A stretch of 64,000 nucleotides of DNA from Gammaproteobacteria bacterium (lineage in GTDB: Bacteria; Pseudomonadota; Gammaproteobacteria; QNFE01): the NCBI GenBank assembly GCA_003645455.1, contig QNFE01000007.1:1-64000 (forward strand), read 5' to 3'. Positions 1 to 9,438 of the stretch are shown here, in pieces. The notes under the pieces are model-generated. The model saw only the letters and a program-made list of their open reading frames with translations, was not told where the DNA came from and searched no databases. Both the position numbers and the translations under genes were made by a program. Each line of letters begins with the position of its first letter. Position 1 is the stretch's first letter.

Positions 1-2
1 GT

Positions 3-2120
3 GTTACTGGTTTCTCTATAGCCGATGGTTCAGATAATGCTGTAATAACTCTTACCACCACAGATGATAATCTGTATGAAGTTACAGAGGATATAATTGC
101 CACCATCTCTAATATCTCAAATCTATTAGTTACAATTAGTTCATCTAATGACACAGCTGATTTAACCAGTGATGATGGTTTAGCAGATATAAATAGTGAA
201 GCTGTGGCAAAGATTTATGAAAAAGATGTAGCGATTGCAGATTATACATTCATAGCAACTGGTAGTGACCCTACAAGTTGTTTATCTGACCCTGGTTTGC
301 CAACTGGTTTGAATCTTGTTGTTGATGGTGATTCGTGTAGAATATATGGCACACCAACAGTTGTAACAGATGCTGCTACATATGTTATCACAGCCAACAA
401 TGCTGGCGGAGATGATGCAACCCCTGCCACAATCAGCATCCAAATCTTAGCTGGAAAACCAGATCTACAAAACGAGACCATAGCACGTGTATACACAACT
501 GATACCCCTATCAATGCAATTTATTTTACCAATATCTTAGGTGATGTTGATAGTTGTGGAGTAAGCCCATCCCTACCTACTGGATTAGAGGTTGTGGCAG
601 CCAATGACACCTGTTTATTGCAAGGCACACCAACAGTTGCAGATGCTCTTGATACTTACACAGTCACAGGCACCAATGTTTTAGGAGATGATGCAACCCC
701 TGCTACAATTGATATAACTGTTGAGACTTTTGTTGCATCAAATGACTTTACTACATATTGGTATACCACCTCGGCAAGTGAGAGTATTACAATTCCTACC
801 ACAGGTGGTGGCTATACTTATGATGTAGATTGGGGGGATACTAATACTGATACTGGTATAACAGGTGATGCCACCCATACCTATGCTTCTGCTGGTAGTT
901 ATAAGGTAAAAATCTCTGGCACATTCCCTAGAATATATTTTAACAATTCAGGTGACAAAGATAAAATATTAAGTATTGAAAACTGGGGTAACATAACCTG
1001 GAGCTCGATGGAGAACGCTTTTTATGGTTGTTCTAATTTAGTTGGCAATAGCCAAGATGCCCCTGATTTGTCGTCTGTAACTAATATGGCAGCTATGTTT
1101 AAAAATGCCTCATCTTTTAACCAGGATATAAGTGGCTGGAATGTCTCAAACGTTAATGATATGTCAGAGTTGTTCTCTGATGCTTCATCTTTTAACAAAC
1201 CATTGAATGCCTGGACCACCTCAGCTGTTACCGATATGTCAAATATATTTGTAAATGTCTCAGCCTTTGACCAACCATTAGATAATTGGGTTACATCAGC
1301 TGTTACAGATATGTCATATATGTTTCAAAATGCTTCCTCCTTTAATCAGGATATAAGTGGCTGGACTACCTCATCTGTTACAGATATGACAGGCATGTTC
1401 TCAGGTGCTTCATCTTTTAACCAAGCATTAAATGGCTGGACTACGGACTCTGTTACTAATATGACTGCTATGTTCTCAGGTGCCTCATCTTTTAACCAAG
1501 CTTTAAATAGTTGGAATACAAGCTCTGTTACTAATATGAATGCTATGTTCTTAGGTGCTTCATCTTTTAACCAAGCATTAAGTAGTTGGACTACCACCTC
1601 TGTTGCAAATATGGCAAGTATGTTTGAAAATGCCTCATCTTTTAACCAGAATATAAGTCTTTGGACTGTAAATTCGGTTACTAATATGTCAGCATTATTC
1701 TCTGGGGCAGAAAAATTTAACCAACCATTGAATAACTGGGCTACATCAACTGTTACTGATATGTCGGATATGTTTAAAGATGCGGCAAAATTCAACCAAG
1801 CCTTAGATACCAATTGGAACACCTCAGCTGTTACTGATATGTCTTCAATGTTTTCTGGTGCCGAAGAATTTAACCAACCTTTAAGCTGGACCACCTCATC
1901 TGTGACTAATATGGCAGCTCTTTTTTCAGGAGCCATAGTGTTTAACCAAGATATAAGTTCGTGGAATACAGCAGTTGTGACTGATATGTCACATATGTTC
2001 TTTTTTGCTGCTGGATTTAATAGTCAAGATTTAAGTGGCTGGACTGTGACAAGTGTTGCAGATCATACAAACTTTATGATGGGAGCAGGTTCGGGTAATA
2101 CAGAGCCTACCTGGCCATAA
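3..2120 (+). CDS. Large repeat-built surface protein, 3' part (Calx-beta-like, Ig-like, PKD-like, BspA/DUF285 repeats)
   Basis: The reading frame is open from base 3, so the gene enters from the left edge; a GTG at 204 lies inside it and is not the start. The first ~65 codons look like the end of a Calx-beta-type domain ([16 protein letters not shown]). Two putative Ig modules follow ([20 protein letters not shown]), then a PKD-like stretch ([21 protein letters not shown]). The rest is about 13 repeats of ~25 residues with consensus MF-x2-ASSFNQ-x2-SxW-x3-SVTDMS, typical of BspA-like DUF285 surface proteins. The protein ends NTEPTWP, close to the end of the lipoprotein at 13484. No transmembrane anchor is visible here. 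An adhesive or surface role is inferred from the family. Confidence 0.85.
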   Translation, partial: VTGFSIADGSDNAVITLTTTDDNLYEVTEDIIATISNISNLLVTISSSNDTADLTSDDGLADINSEAVAKIYEKDVAIADYTFIATGSDPTSCLSDPGLPTGLNLVVDGDSCRIYGTPTVVTDAATYVITANNAGGDDATPATISIQILAGKPDLQNETIARVYTTDTPINAIYFTNILGDVDSCGVSPSLPTGLEVVAANDTCLLQGTPTVADALDTYTVTGTNVLGDDATPATIDITVETFVASNDFTTYWYTTSASESITIPTTGGGYTYDVDWGDTNTDTGITGDATHTYASAGSYKVKISGTFPRIYFNNSGDKDKILSIENWGNITWSSMENAFYGCSNLVGNSQDAPDLSSVTNMAAMFKNASSFNQDISGWNVSNVNDMSELFSDASSFNKPLNAWTTSAVTDMSNIFVNVSAFDQPLDNWVTSAVTDMSYMFQNASSFNQDISGWTTSSVTDMTGMFSGASSFNQALNGWTTDSVTNMTAMFSGASSFNQALNSWNTSSVTNMNAMFLGASSFNQALSSWTTTSVANMASMFENASSFNQNISLWTVNSVTNMSALFSGAEKFNQPLNNWATSTVTDMSDMFKDAAKFNQALDTNWNTSAVTDMSSMFSGAEEFNQPLSWTTSSVTNMAALFSGAIVFNQDISSWNTAVVTDMSHMFFFAAGFNSQDLSGWTVTSVADHTNFMMGAGSGNTEPTWP

Positions 2121-2137
2121 ATAAATCAATACACATT

Positions 2138-2172
2138 AAAAGCACTTGGCATTGTTGTTGAGTGCTTTTTTT
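2138..2172 (+). terminator. Rho-independent terminator of the surface-protein gene
   Basis: The arms AAAAGCACT (2138-2146) and AGTGCTTTT (2161-2169) pair perfectly and run into a T tract, 17 bases after the stop codon. Confidence 0.8.
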
Positions 2173-2285
2173 GTATCAAAAATCTGGCAAAAATGTGTGT
2201 ATTGAATTTTGTCAGTCCAGATAGTTATTTGTCTTCAGACTTTTTGAGTGCTTGATTTTAAAAACATAAAAACGGCGGAGCATCG

Positions 2286-2635
2286 CTGGACACAAAAGTC
2301 TCATTTTTTATTTTAAGAAAATTATGCCCCGAAGGAGAAGGAGCAGTAATTGAAAATGCCAAAAGCGGAGAGTCTATTTGTGATATTGCGAATCAAAATG
2401 ATATTTTTATCGAACATGCTTGTGAAAAAAGTTGTGCTTGCACGACCTGCCATGTTCATATTCGTGAAGGAGGTGAGTCTTTGAATGAAGCCTGTGAATT
2501 AGAGGATGATTTGCTTGATAAAGCCTGGGGCTTGATATGGATTCTCGTCTTTCGTGTCAAACCATAATAACAGATAGAGATTTGGTGGTGGAAATTCCCA
2601 AACACACGATAAATATGGTAAGCGAGGCAAAATAA
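2286..2635 (+). pseudogene. fdx: Isc-type 2Fe-2S ferredoxin, frameshifted
   Basis: Reading from 2286 gives KLCPEG, a GESICDIA block, then HACEKSCACTTCHVHIREGG and DLLDKAWGL: the cluster-binding Cys pattern of the Isc ferredoxin. After codon TTG at 2532-2534 the frame breaks. One base appears lost; from 2537 the next frame continues MDSRLSCQTIITD and VVEIPKHTINM and stops at 2633-2635, which is the normal family C-terminus. Where the start is expected there is only CTG at 2286 (no ATG before the upstream stop), so the start may be lost as well. The gene keeps its usual partner iscX 7 bases downstream. It is a recent pseudogene or carries a sequencing error; the protein is otherwise well conserved. 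Confidence 0.8.
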
Positions 2636-2642
2636 AATAAAA

Positions 2643-2837
2643 ATGAAATGGCTTGACATTCAAGATATAACAATAGAATTATGCGAAAAATATCCAGATG
2701 ATGACCCTTTGTCAATCTCATTCCCAGATTTGCATCGCAGAATTTGCAATTTAGATAATTTTGATGATGATAAAAATAAATCAAGCGAGCGAATCTTAGA
2801 GGCAATAGTCACCTCTTGGATAGACGAGAGAGATTAA
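2643..2837 (+). CDS. iscX: IscX, Fe-S cluster assembly accessory protein
   Basis: This 64-residue acidic protein matches IscX over its whole length: an N-terminal KWLDIQDITIELCEKYPDDDP, then SFPDLHRRICNLDNFDDD and ILEAIVTSWIDER at the end. IscX is a small partner of the cysteine desulfurase IscS that binds iron and tunes cluster assembly on IscU. It follows the broken fdx directly, the normal fdx-iscX order, but the rest of the isc operon is not here; hscB and hscA lie near 32-34 kb on the other strand. The ribosome-binding site is weak, so translation may have been coupled to fdx. Confidence 0.9.
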   Translation: MKWLDIQDITIELCEKYPDDDPLSISFPDLHRRICNLDNFDDDKNKSSERILEAIVTSWIDERD

Positions 2838-2933
2838 ATTAAAATCAAGATGAGACCGACAACATTAGGACTGTCTGTGAGAGTCCGTCATAACGAGGCA
2901 TAGATGACATGGTATTCGTTCTTAAAAAAGTCC

Positions 2934-3183
2934 GTCACTGCGAATGCAACGAAAATATATTGTCACTGCGAATGCAACGAAAATATCTCGTCACTGCGAA
3001 CGAGCTTGCGAGTGTGGCAGTCTCCCAGGGTGTCCGTTATCCCCCAAGAGATTGCTTCGTTCCTCGCAATGACGGTAACTGATGAGATTGCTTCGTTCCT
3101 CGCAATGACGGTAACTGATGAGATTGCTTCGTTCCTCGCAATGACGGTAACTGATGAGATTGCTTCGTTCCTCGCAATGACGG
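2934..3183. repeat. Short tandem arrays of the dispersed GACGG palindromic repeat
   Basis: This is the core of a gene-free stretch (2838-3388). From 2934 a 28-bp unit starting GTCACTGCGAATGC occurs twice, with a third partial copy at 2990. From 3048 a 36-bp unit starting GAGATTGCTTCG and containing CTCGCAATGACGG occurs three times plus 28 bases. Both derive from the repeat family with ends like CCGTCATTGCGAG / CTCGCAATGACGG found at 12.6, 12.8, 15.9, 41.7, 45.2 and 49.5 kb. There are no unique spacers, so this is not CRISPR, and reading frames through it are low-complexity translations of the repeat. Confidence 0.9.
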
Positions 3184-3270
3184 ATTTTTTTGTGTTTTTG
3201 CAAACTAAAAAATGTTATTAACTCGCAGTTAAGAACTTTGCTTTTGAAAGTTTTAAATAAACTCTGATCC

Positions 3271-3351
3271 TTGGAAGTGGGACGCAAGACTCGCCTTGTC
3301 CGTCTTTGTTTTTATTGGATAAAATGGCGGTAGCTTACGCACCACTTCCAA
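3271..3351. repeat. Small inverted-repeat element (TTGGAAGTGG ends)
   Basis: An 81-bp element has perfect terminal inverted repeats TTGGAAGTGG (3271-3280) and CCACTTCCAA (3342-3351). The same ends bound elements at 42977-43150 and, with a variant right end CCACCTCCGA, at 43350-43499 and 49411-49813. No coding potential is seen. Confidence 0.75.
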
Positions 3352-3388
3352 TTTTATGAATCATTAATGTGCTTCAATAAAGAGGTGT

Positions 3389-3840
3389 TTATTGTTGCCA
3401 GTTTAATATCAAACTATCAATTTTTTCAAGCGGATATTTACTTTCTATTTCAACTTTTTGGCTTGGCATGAAGTTAAAAGACAAATCAAAATTTGTGGTT
3501 TTAAAATCTATCATATCAATAAGGTTGGTAGTTGATACATATTTTTTTAAATCCTTTGGAATAGGGGGAGGGGGGGTTAGAATTTGAACCATAATCAAAA
3601 TTATTTTTTATAATGGTGTTTATTTTGCTCTCATCCTCTGGATTTTGGGAGTTATAAAGTGGGGTGTTGATATTTTTTAAGCCTGTTAGGTTTTGGATAA
3701 TTCTTTTGTCGTTATTTTCGATTTCATCTGTTTTGGCTGCCTGATAGATATTGAATGCCTTCGTTGTCTTTGGCGGCACTCCAATCATATCCTAAAAATT
3801 TTTTAATGGCAGTTTTGGCAAGGGATTTGATAATTATAAC
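3389..3840 (-). pseudogene. Relic of a DNA adenine methyltransferase C-terminus (type I HsdM-like)
   Basis: Three consecutive fragments in different frames read as one protein. From 3840 down: AKTAIKKFLGYDWSAAKDNEG, then NINTPLYNSQNPED and SKINTIIKNNF, then IPKDLKKYVSTTNLIDMIDF and ESKYPLEKIDSLIL, stopping at 3389. The FLGYxWS, NTPL, KINTII, DMxDF and KYPL blocks in this order match the C-terminal region of HsdM/N-6 adenine methylases. There are at least two frameshifts and an upstream in-frame stop, and the catalytic half is missing. An intact restriction-modification gene lies at 43.5-46.5 kb, so this is a separate, dead system. The family assignment is from memory of the motifs. Confidence 0.65.
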
Positions 3841-3937
3841 TTTTGTTTTATTTATTTATTTGTTTGCTGGGTTAATTTTATGAAAAAATATCTAATCTTT
3901 TTGTAGGAGATGGAGCGGATTCGTAAAAGGGTTAATT

Positions 3938-4300
3938 TTATCCAAAAAAACAGGTGTTAATTGGGGGTGATTTTACGGAGGCTGATTCAGATGATGAATC
4001 TTTTGGGGTAATTATGGATACACTTAGAAACACTGTAAAGATTGTTATGAATAAATACGAACTTGCCTTGGCGAACGATAGTTGTGGCACATAAAACATA
4101 TCATCAATTTGTTGTAATAGTTTTGGTAGAGTAGGTTGATTTAAAGTGTCATATTTTAATAAGGCTTTGGTTTTTGCTTGGAATAATTTATTTTTTATTT
4201 CAAGTGAGATTTTATCATTCTCATCGTGCTTTGCAAAAACTTCGGTTGTTTTGGTAAAAAGCCAGTTATAACTTTGGTTAATTTGGTCGTTGTTTTTCAT
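3938..4300 (-). CDS. Hypothetical protein, possibly a truncated remnant
   Basis: This 120-codon frame lies downstream of gmhA on the same strand. The first ~75 residues are charged and look like a helical globular domain (SYNWLFTKTTEVFAKHDEND). The tail is a hydrophobic then Ser-rich stretch that looks unlike its beginning, as if the frame had been shifted or fused late. I do not recognise the family. It sits beside the methyltransferase relic and may also be decayed. Confidence 0.35.
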   Translation of the reverse strand: MKNNDQINQSYNWLFTKTTEVFAKHDENDKISLEIKNKLFQAKTKALLKYDTLNQPTLPKLLQQIDDMFYVPQLSFAKASSYLFITIFTVFLSVSIITPKDSSSESASVKSPPINTCFFG

Positions 4301-4362
4301 TTTTAATTAAATCCTAAAAAAATATATTTATCTCAAGTTCTATACTCAAAGAACGGATAAAG

Positions 4363-4932
4363 TCATTTTTTATTGACAAAATAATTTTCAACTAGTTCAC
4401 AAATTATATGCCCTATCATTATATGGGATTCTTGGATGCGAGCTGTGATATTTGATGGCACTTTGATGCAATCTGTGATATGGCTTATCTTGCCACCTTT
4501 ATCCCCTGTCATACAGATAGTTTTGATTGATTTTGTGTTGGCATATTCCACTGCTTTGATGATATTTTTAGAATCACCACTGGTGGAGATAGGGATAAAA
4601 ATATCGTTTACATTGGCGACTGCTTCTAATTCACGAGCAAAAGCATCATCAAAGTTAAAATCATTAGCAGCAGCTGTTAAGATAGAGCTGTTGCAACCGA
4701 GCGAGATAGCGGATAAGGATTTACGGTTTTTGGCGAAACGCACGACAAATTCGGCACAAATATGAATGCTGTCAGCAAAACTGCCCCCATTACCTGCAAG
4801 AATAACCTTGCCATTGTTTTTCAAAACCTTGATTATGTCATGGGACAAAACTTTAATTTGTTTGATGACATTATCGTTTTGCATAATGAGTTGTTTGGTG
4901 TCAATGCTTTGTTGAATTATTTTTTTAATCAT
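4363..4932 (-). CDS. gmhA: Phosphoheptose isomerase (sedoheptulose 7-phosphate isomerase)
   Basis: GmhA converts sedoheptulose 7-phosphate to D-glycero-D-manno-heptose 7-phosphate, the first step of heptose synthesis for the lipopolysaccharide inner core. The 189-residue length is normal. A SIS-domain sugar-phosphate loop is visible (GNGGSFADSIH, then AEFVVRF), as are the second loop (PISTSGDSKNI) and the catalytic C-terminal block (QESHIMIGHIICELVE). It is the last gene of a tightly packed minus-strand set: it starts 8 bases inside the upstream Nudix gene, so the two are probably cotranslated. Confidence 0.92.
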   Translation of the reverse strand: MIKKIIQQSIDTKQLIMQNDNVIKQIKVLSHDIIKVLKNNGKVILAGNGGSFADSIHICAEFVVRFAKNRKSLSAISLGCNSSILTAAANDFNFDDAFARELEAVANVNDIFIPISTSGDSKNIIKAVEYANTKSIKTICMTGDKGGKISHITDCIKVPSNITARIQESHIMIGHIICELVENYFVNKK

Positions 4933-5512
4933 TTTTTTTTAAGTGTTTTGCCAGCCATAACAGGCTAATCATCGCCATTGCATTATTTATTTTATTATTT
5001 GTTATGTCATTTATGGCATCACCAATATCCATAATTTTTATTTTTATATCTTCGTTTTCGTGCTTTAAGCCAAAAATTGCAGGTTTGATGTTTGATAAAT
5101 CCATCTCGATGGCATACAGCATCATCGATTCTGTGGAGCCTCCCGGACTTACCAAATACTTAGTTATAAAAATTAAATCATCTTTCCTTATTTTTAAACC
5201 TGCCTCTTCATAGGCCTCTCTTTGCACGACTTCTTGGGAGGTTTCATTTTTTTCAATGATACCTGCTATTGGTTCGATTAACCAGGGGTTATCCATATGA
5301 CCGATTGCACCTATTCTAAATTGTTCCACCATTAAAATTAAATTATTTTTAATGTCAAATGGTAATAGGGCGACTGCATGACCTCTTTTGAATACCTCAC
5401 GAGTAAATATATCGCTCTGCTCGCCATTATAGAGATCAATTTTTAAGTGTAATTTATTGACGGCAAAATAACCATTAAAAACTACTTCGTCTTGGATGAT
5501 ATTATAGTCCAT
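4925..5512 (-). CDS. nudF: Nudix hydrolase, ADP-ribose pyrophosphatase type
   Basis: The Nudix box is complete: G-x5-E-x7-REAYEEAGL within the segment beginning GIIEKNETS. Downstream SPGGSTE is typical of the ADP-ribose pyrophosphatase subfamily, as is the 195-residue length. Such enzymes hydrolyse ADP-ribose to AMP and ribose 5-phosphate in the cytosol. The gene overlaps mtnA upstream by 11 bases and gmhA downstream by 8, so the three appear to form one operon. Exact substrate is inferred from the subfamily. Confidence 0.88.
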   Translation of the reverse strand: MDYNIIQDEVVFNGYFAVNKLHLKIDLYNGEQSDIFTREVFKRGHAVALLPFDIKNNLILMVEQFRIGAIGHMDNPWLIEPIAGIIEKNETSQEVVQREAYEEAGLKIRKDDLIFITKYLVSPGGSTESMMLYAIEMDLSNIKPAIFGLKHENEDIKIKIMDIGDAINDITNNKINNAMAMISLLWLAKHLKKND

Positions 5513-6512
5513 TTATTTTTTTAAAGTTAGGGTTTTCAATCGCTTTTTTTTCTGTGATTATAACACTTATTAAATTCGCAGGAGTAGTATCAAAAACCTG
5601 ATTGATGGCATCTGCTTTGTCAGGGGCAAGATTTTGCTCGTTAAGGAATAAAACCTCATTTTTATGTCTATGTTCAATTATGATATCTTCGCCTTTTTTT
5701 ATATTTTTGTCAATAGTGGAAGTGGGAGCCACTACCATAAATCCGATCTTATGAAAATTTGCCAAAATTGCCAAGCTATAGGTGCCAATTTTATTTATTA
5801 CATCACCATTTGCAGTGATTCTATCAGCACCTACAACAACCCATTGGATTTTATTTTGTGCCATCAAAACTGCGGCACTGCTATCGGTTATAATTGTCGT
5901 GCTTATGTTATCTTTTAATAACTCCCAGGCGGTTAATCTTGTGCCTTGCAACCAAGGACGAGTTTCATCGGCATAGACTTTTTTGATTTTTTTGTCTCTG
6001 TGTGCTGCTCTTATAACCCCGAGTGCTGTGCCATAACCACCAGTTGCTAATGCTCCTGCATTACAGTGAGTTAAAATACCATCGTTATCTTTAATATATT
6101 CGTTGCCAAAATCTCCCATTTTAATATTATTTTCTATGTCTTGCTTGTGAATTTTTTTAGCCAAGTATAAATAATCAGCAAAATTAAAATTATTCTCATC
6201 AATTAGTTTTTGATATTGCGATAATGCCCAAAATAAATTATAAGCTGTGGGGCGAGATTTTTTGATAATTTGTAAATTTGCAAAAATCAGGTTTTTAATG
6301 TTTGTTTTGTTTTTGTGTTGTAAGGCGGATAAAGCCATGACATAGGATGCAGTGATGCCAATAGCAGGTGCACCTCTGACAACCATATTGGTAATTGCCT
6401 CTGCTGCTTTAATGGGATTAGAGTATTTTATCCACTTTTCTTTGTGAGGTAAAATTCGCTGATCCAAAAGCTCTAAACTATTGTTTTGCCACCTAATAGG
6501 GGAGAATGTCAT
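5502..6512 (-). CDS. mtnA: Methylthioribose-1-phosphate isomerase
   Basis: MtnA isomerises 5-methylthioribose 1-phosphate to methylthioribulose 1-phosphate in methionine salvage. Key blocks are visible: MVVRGAPAIGITASY, the catalytic Cys in CNAGALATGGYGTALG, and the catalytic Asp in GADRITANGDVINKIGTY. The frame is open to 6593, but those extra codons lie inside the SRP RNA gene. The ATG at 6510-6512 (MTFSPIRW) gives 336 residues and the usual family N-terminus, so I choose it. No other salvage gene is in the window. Confidence 0.9.
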   Translation of the reverse strand: MTFSPIRWQNNSLELLDQRILPHKEKWIKYSNPIKAAEAITNMVVRGAPAIGITASYVMALSALQHKNKTNIKNLIFANLQIIKKSRPTAYNLFWALSQYQKLIDENNFNFADYLYLAKKIHKQDIENNIKMGDFGNEYIKDNDGILTHCNAGALATGGYGTALGVIRAAHRDKKIKKVYADETRPWLQGTRLTAWELLKDNISTTIITDSSAAVLMAQNKIQWVVVGADRITANGDVINKIGTYSLAILANFHKIGFMVVAPTSTIDKNIKKGEDIIIEHRHKNEVLFLNEQNLAPDKADAINQVFDTTPANLISVIITEKKAIENPNFKKINGL

Positions 6513-6529
6513 AAAATTTTTAAAATAAT

Positions 6530-6645
6530 AAGGGTGATTTGTACTGCGATTATCTACACATAAATTTGTTGCTGTGGCTGCTTGCTTCCGCATCTGACCA
6601 GGTTCACCTCAACTCTATCGTAAAGTCGTAAATACAAATCACCGA
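6530..6645 (-). ncRNA. ffs: Signal recognition particle RNA (4.5S RNA)
   Basis: On the minus strand the apical domain of bacterial SRP RNA is present: CCTGGTCAGATGCGGAAGCA followed by AGCAGCC, including the conserved GGAAGCA tetraloop region. The ends pair: GGTGATTTGTA at the 5' end (6643-6633) with TACAAATCACC at the 3' end (6543-6533), closing a hairpin of about 111-115 nt, the short bacterial size. The RNA binds Ffh for co-translational membrane targeting. It lies just upstream of mtnA on the same strand. Exact ends are estimates. Confidence 0.93.
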
Positions 6646-6651
6646 GACGAT

Positions 6652-6657
6652 ATTATA
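6652..6657 (-). promoter_or_regulatory. -10 box of the SRP RNA promoter
   Basis: TATAAT on the minus strand, 8 bases before the predicted 5' end of the RNA. The -35 region is weak (GGATTT/TTGGAT-like). Confidence 0.6.
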
Positions 6658-6754
6658 CAACAAGTTATTTTAATAAATCCAATAAAATATATTTTTGTTG
6701 TGTGTTATTGTTTTTTTAATGTTATATTAGACACTCTTTTTATTGTAAGAAAAA

Positions 6755-7879
6755 ATGACACAAAATAATAAAAAACCCACAGGATTACGAGGAATGAGTG
6801 CAGGAACAAGCTCAATTTGCACTGTTGGAGCTGGCAGTTCATCGCTTAAATACCGTGGTTTTGATGTTGAATTATTGGCAGAAAAAGCGACTTTTGAAGA
6901 GGTGGCTTTTTTAGTTTTATATGGCAAATTACCAAATTTATCGCAGTTAAAAGAGTATAAAAACACCTTGCAACAATTGCGATCTTTGCCAACAAAATTA
7001 AAAACCGTGTTAGAGAGTATTGATAAAGATACTCACCCTATGGATGTGTTGCGAACAGGAGTTTCATACCTTGGCAACTTAGAGCCTGAGTCCTCAATTG
7101 CCGAACAACAAGACAAAACCAATAGATTGCTCGCTATTATGCCATCGATTTTAAATTATTGGTATAATTTTGCAACTTTTGGCAAAAAAATTAACACCGA
7201 TAATAATGAGGACTCAATTGCCGGACACTTTTTATCGAGCCTTTTTGATAAACCTGTGGATGATTTACATAAAAAAGTTATGGATGCCTCGCTGATCTTA
7301 TATGCCGAACACGAATTTAATGCCTCCACTTTTGCTGCCCGTGTTTGTGCCTCTACTCTATCTGATATTTACTCTTGTATCACAACTGCGATAGGCACTC
7401 TGCGAGGCCCGCTTCACGGTGGGGCAAACGAGGCAGCCTATAAATTATTAAAGCAGTTTAAATCTGTTGATGAGGCAAAAACAGAATTATTAAAAATGTT
7501 AAGTAATAAACAAATAATAATGGGATTCGGGCATGCGGTTTATAAAGAATTAGATCCCAGAACCGCAGTTATAAAACAATTTTCAAAACAATTAAGCGAC
7601 ACGGTTGCTGACCCTACTTTGTATGATGTTTCATGTGAGGTGGAGCGAATAATGAAAGAAGAAAAAGGAATGTTTGCTAATGCAGATTTTTATCATGCTT
7701 CGGCATATAATTTTATGGAAATCCCCACTGAATTATTTACTCCAATTTTTGTATGTAGCCGTCTGGTAGGTTGGTGTGCTCATATTATGGAACAAAGAGA
7801 AAACAATCGTTTGATTCGCCCCACCGCAGAATATAATGGAGTAGAAAAAGCCGTATGGGTGGATCTTCAAAATCGTTAA
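6755..7879 (+). CDS. prpC: 2-methylcitrate synthase
   Basis: PrpC condenses propionyl-CoA with oxaloacetate to 2-methylcitrate, the entry to the methylcitrate cycle. The 374-residue length is that of the short citrate-synthase-like PrpC. Visible motifs: LRGMSAGTSSICTVG at the N-terminus, substrate-binding GPLHGGANE and GFGHAVYKELDPR. prpD follows 107 bases downstream on the same strand. Together with prpD this separates it from the TCA-cycle citrate synthase. No prpB or prpR is in the window. Confidence 0.92.
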   Translation: MTQNNKKPTGLRGMSAGTSSICTVGAGSSSLKYRGFDVELLAEKATFEEVAFLVLYGKLPNLSQLKEYKNTLQQLRSLPTKLKTVLESIDKDTHPMDVLRTGVSYLGNLEPESSIAEQQDKTNRLLAIMPSILNYWYNFATFGKKINTDNNEDSIAGHFLSSLFDKPVDDLHKKVMDASLILYAEHEFNASTFAARVCASTLSDIYSCITTAIGTLRGPLHGGANEAAYKLLKQFKSVDEAKTELLKMLSNKQIIMGFGHAVYKELDPRTAVIKQFSKQLSDTVADPTLYDVSCEVERIMKEEKGMFANADFYHASAYNFMEIPTELFTPIFVCSRLVGWCAHIMEQRENNRLIRPTAEYNGVEKAVWVDLQNR

Positions 7880-7986
7880 TAATAATTTTTGTCACACTTT
7901 AGTTAAATATATCGTCTAATTTATTTTTTAATTTTTACAGGTAATTTTTATGGTATAGTTTGTATGTTTTTAAAAGGAAAAATTTT

Positions 7987-9435
7987 ATGAATCAAAATAC
8001 CGATACAAATACTAAACAACAGCCAGACGAGGTTTTGTCCGATATAGCAGATTATATTTTAAACTATGAAATTCAATCTGATGAGGCTTATAACACGGCA
8101 CGAAATTGCTTGATAGATAGCATAGGTTGTGCGATGTTGGCTTACTCTTATCCTGAATGCACCAAACATCTCGGGGCTGAAATCATCGGCACAATTACCC
8201 CCAATGGCTCGCGTGTTTTTGGTAGTTCTAATATTTTATCCCCTACCAAAGCCACCTGGGACATGGGTTGTCTTATTCGCTGGTTAGATTTTAATGATAC
8301 ATGGCTGGCTGCTGAATGGGGTCATCCATCTGATAATATCGGTGCTATTTTGGCGGTATGTGATTATTTAAGTCAGATAAATAGAGCAAAAAATCTGCCA
8401 CCTATAAAGATGAAAAAAGTTTTGGAGGCGATGATTAAGGCTCATGAAATTCAAGGTGTGATAGCTTTGGAGAATAGTTTTAATAAGGTAGGGTTGGACC
8501 ATGTTTTGTTGGTTCGGGTGGCAAGTTGTGCACTTTCCACTTATCTGTATGGAGGCAATAGAGAGCAAATTATAAATGCACTCTCGCATGCCTTTGTTGA
8601 TGGCTGTGCTCTTCGAACCTATCGCCATGCACCAAACACGATGAGCCGTAAATCATATGCCGCAGGAGATGCCGCATCACGTGGCTTGAAATTAGCCCAG
8701 ATGGCGATTAAGGGCGAGATGGGAATAAATTCTGTGTTAACTGCCAAGCAATGGGGTTTTTATGATGTTTTGTTTAAGGGCAAATCTTTTTCATTTTCCC
8801 AAAAATATGGCTCATATGTTATGGAGCAAATTTTATTTAAAATATCCTATCCTGCCGAATTTCATAGCCAAACTGCGATAGAGTGTGCGGTAAAATTGCA
8901 CCTATCAACAAAAGATAAAATAAATGAAATTGAAAAAATTATTATCACGACCCACGAATCTGCCATAAGAATTATTAGCAAAACAGGGGAGTTATCAAAC
9001 CCTGCGGATCGGGATCACTGCCTGCAATATATGGTGGCAGTCGCTTTAATTGAAGGCAATATTACTGCTGATAATTATGAAGACGAATATCACCTTAATA
9101 ATCCTCTAATTGATAGATTAAGAGATAAAATACAAGTCGAAGAAGATTTACAATACACCAAAGATTATTTAGACAAAAATAAAAGATCAATTGCAAATGC
9201 CATTCAAATCTTTTTTAAAGATGGCAGTAAAAGTGATAGGGTAACAGTCCAATATCCTATCGGTCACAAAAGACGCCGAGATGAGGGGATTCCAGTATTA
9301 GAGCAAAAATACATCAAAGCCATCAAAACAAGATTTAGCAAAAATCAATGTGATAAGATAATAAACATAACATTGAATCAGCAAAAATTAGAAAATATGG
9401 CAGTAGATGATTTTATGGATATGTTTGTAGTTTAG
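7987..9435 (+). CDS. prpD: 2-methylcitrate dehydratase
   Basis: PrpD dehydrates 2-methylcitrate to 2-methyl-cis-aconitate, the step after PrpC. The MmgE/PrpD family is recognisable throughout (CLIDSIGCAML, IRWLDFNDTWLAAEWGHPSD, ISYPAEFHSQTA, NPADRDHCLQYM). I choose ATG at 7987, preceded by AAAAGGAAAAA; an upstream ATG at 7960 would add nine residues. The result is 482 residues, normal for PrpD. Confidence 0.92.
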   Translation: MNQNTDTNTKQQPDEVLSDIADYILNYEIQSDEAYNTARNCLIDSIGCAMLAYSYPECTKHLGAEIIGTITPNGSRVFGSSNILSPTKATWDMGCLIRWLDFNDTWLAAEWGHPSDNIGAILAVCDYLSQINRAKNLPPIKMKKVLEAMIKAHEIQGVIALENSFNKVGLDHVLLVRVASCALSTYLYGGNREQIINALSHAFVDGCALRTYRHAPNTMSRKSYAAGDAASRGLKLAQMAIKGEMGINSVLTAKQWGFYDVLFKGKSFSFSQKYGSYVMEQILFKISYPAEFHSQTAIECAVKLHLSTKDKINEIEKIIITTHESAIRIISKTGELSNPADRDHCLQYMVAVALIEGNITADNYEDEYHLNNPLIDRLRDKIQVEEDLQYTKDYLDKNKRSIANAIQIFFKDGSKSDRVTVQYPIGHKRRRDEGIPVLEQKYIKAIKTRFSKNQCDKIINITLNQQKLENMAVDDFMDMFVV

Positions 9436-9438
9436 CTT

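Noticed and set aside
1346-1936. 196-codon frame antisense to the DUF285 repeats
   Set aside because: A shadow frame produced by the periodic 75-base repeat on the plus strand; no start signal.
3048-3183. CRISPR-like 36-bp repeats
   Set aside because: The units are contiguous with no spacers, and there are no cas genes; it is a plain tandem array.
2904-3287. Two overlapping frames with repeated EIASFLAMT or RHCEERSNLIS peptides
   Set aside because: They only translate the 36-bp tandem repeat on either strand; no start signal or conserved domain.
6513-6593. 27-residue N-terminal extension of MtnA
   Set aside because: These bases form the 3' half of the SRP RNA, and the MtnA family begins at the ATG at 6512.
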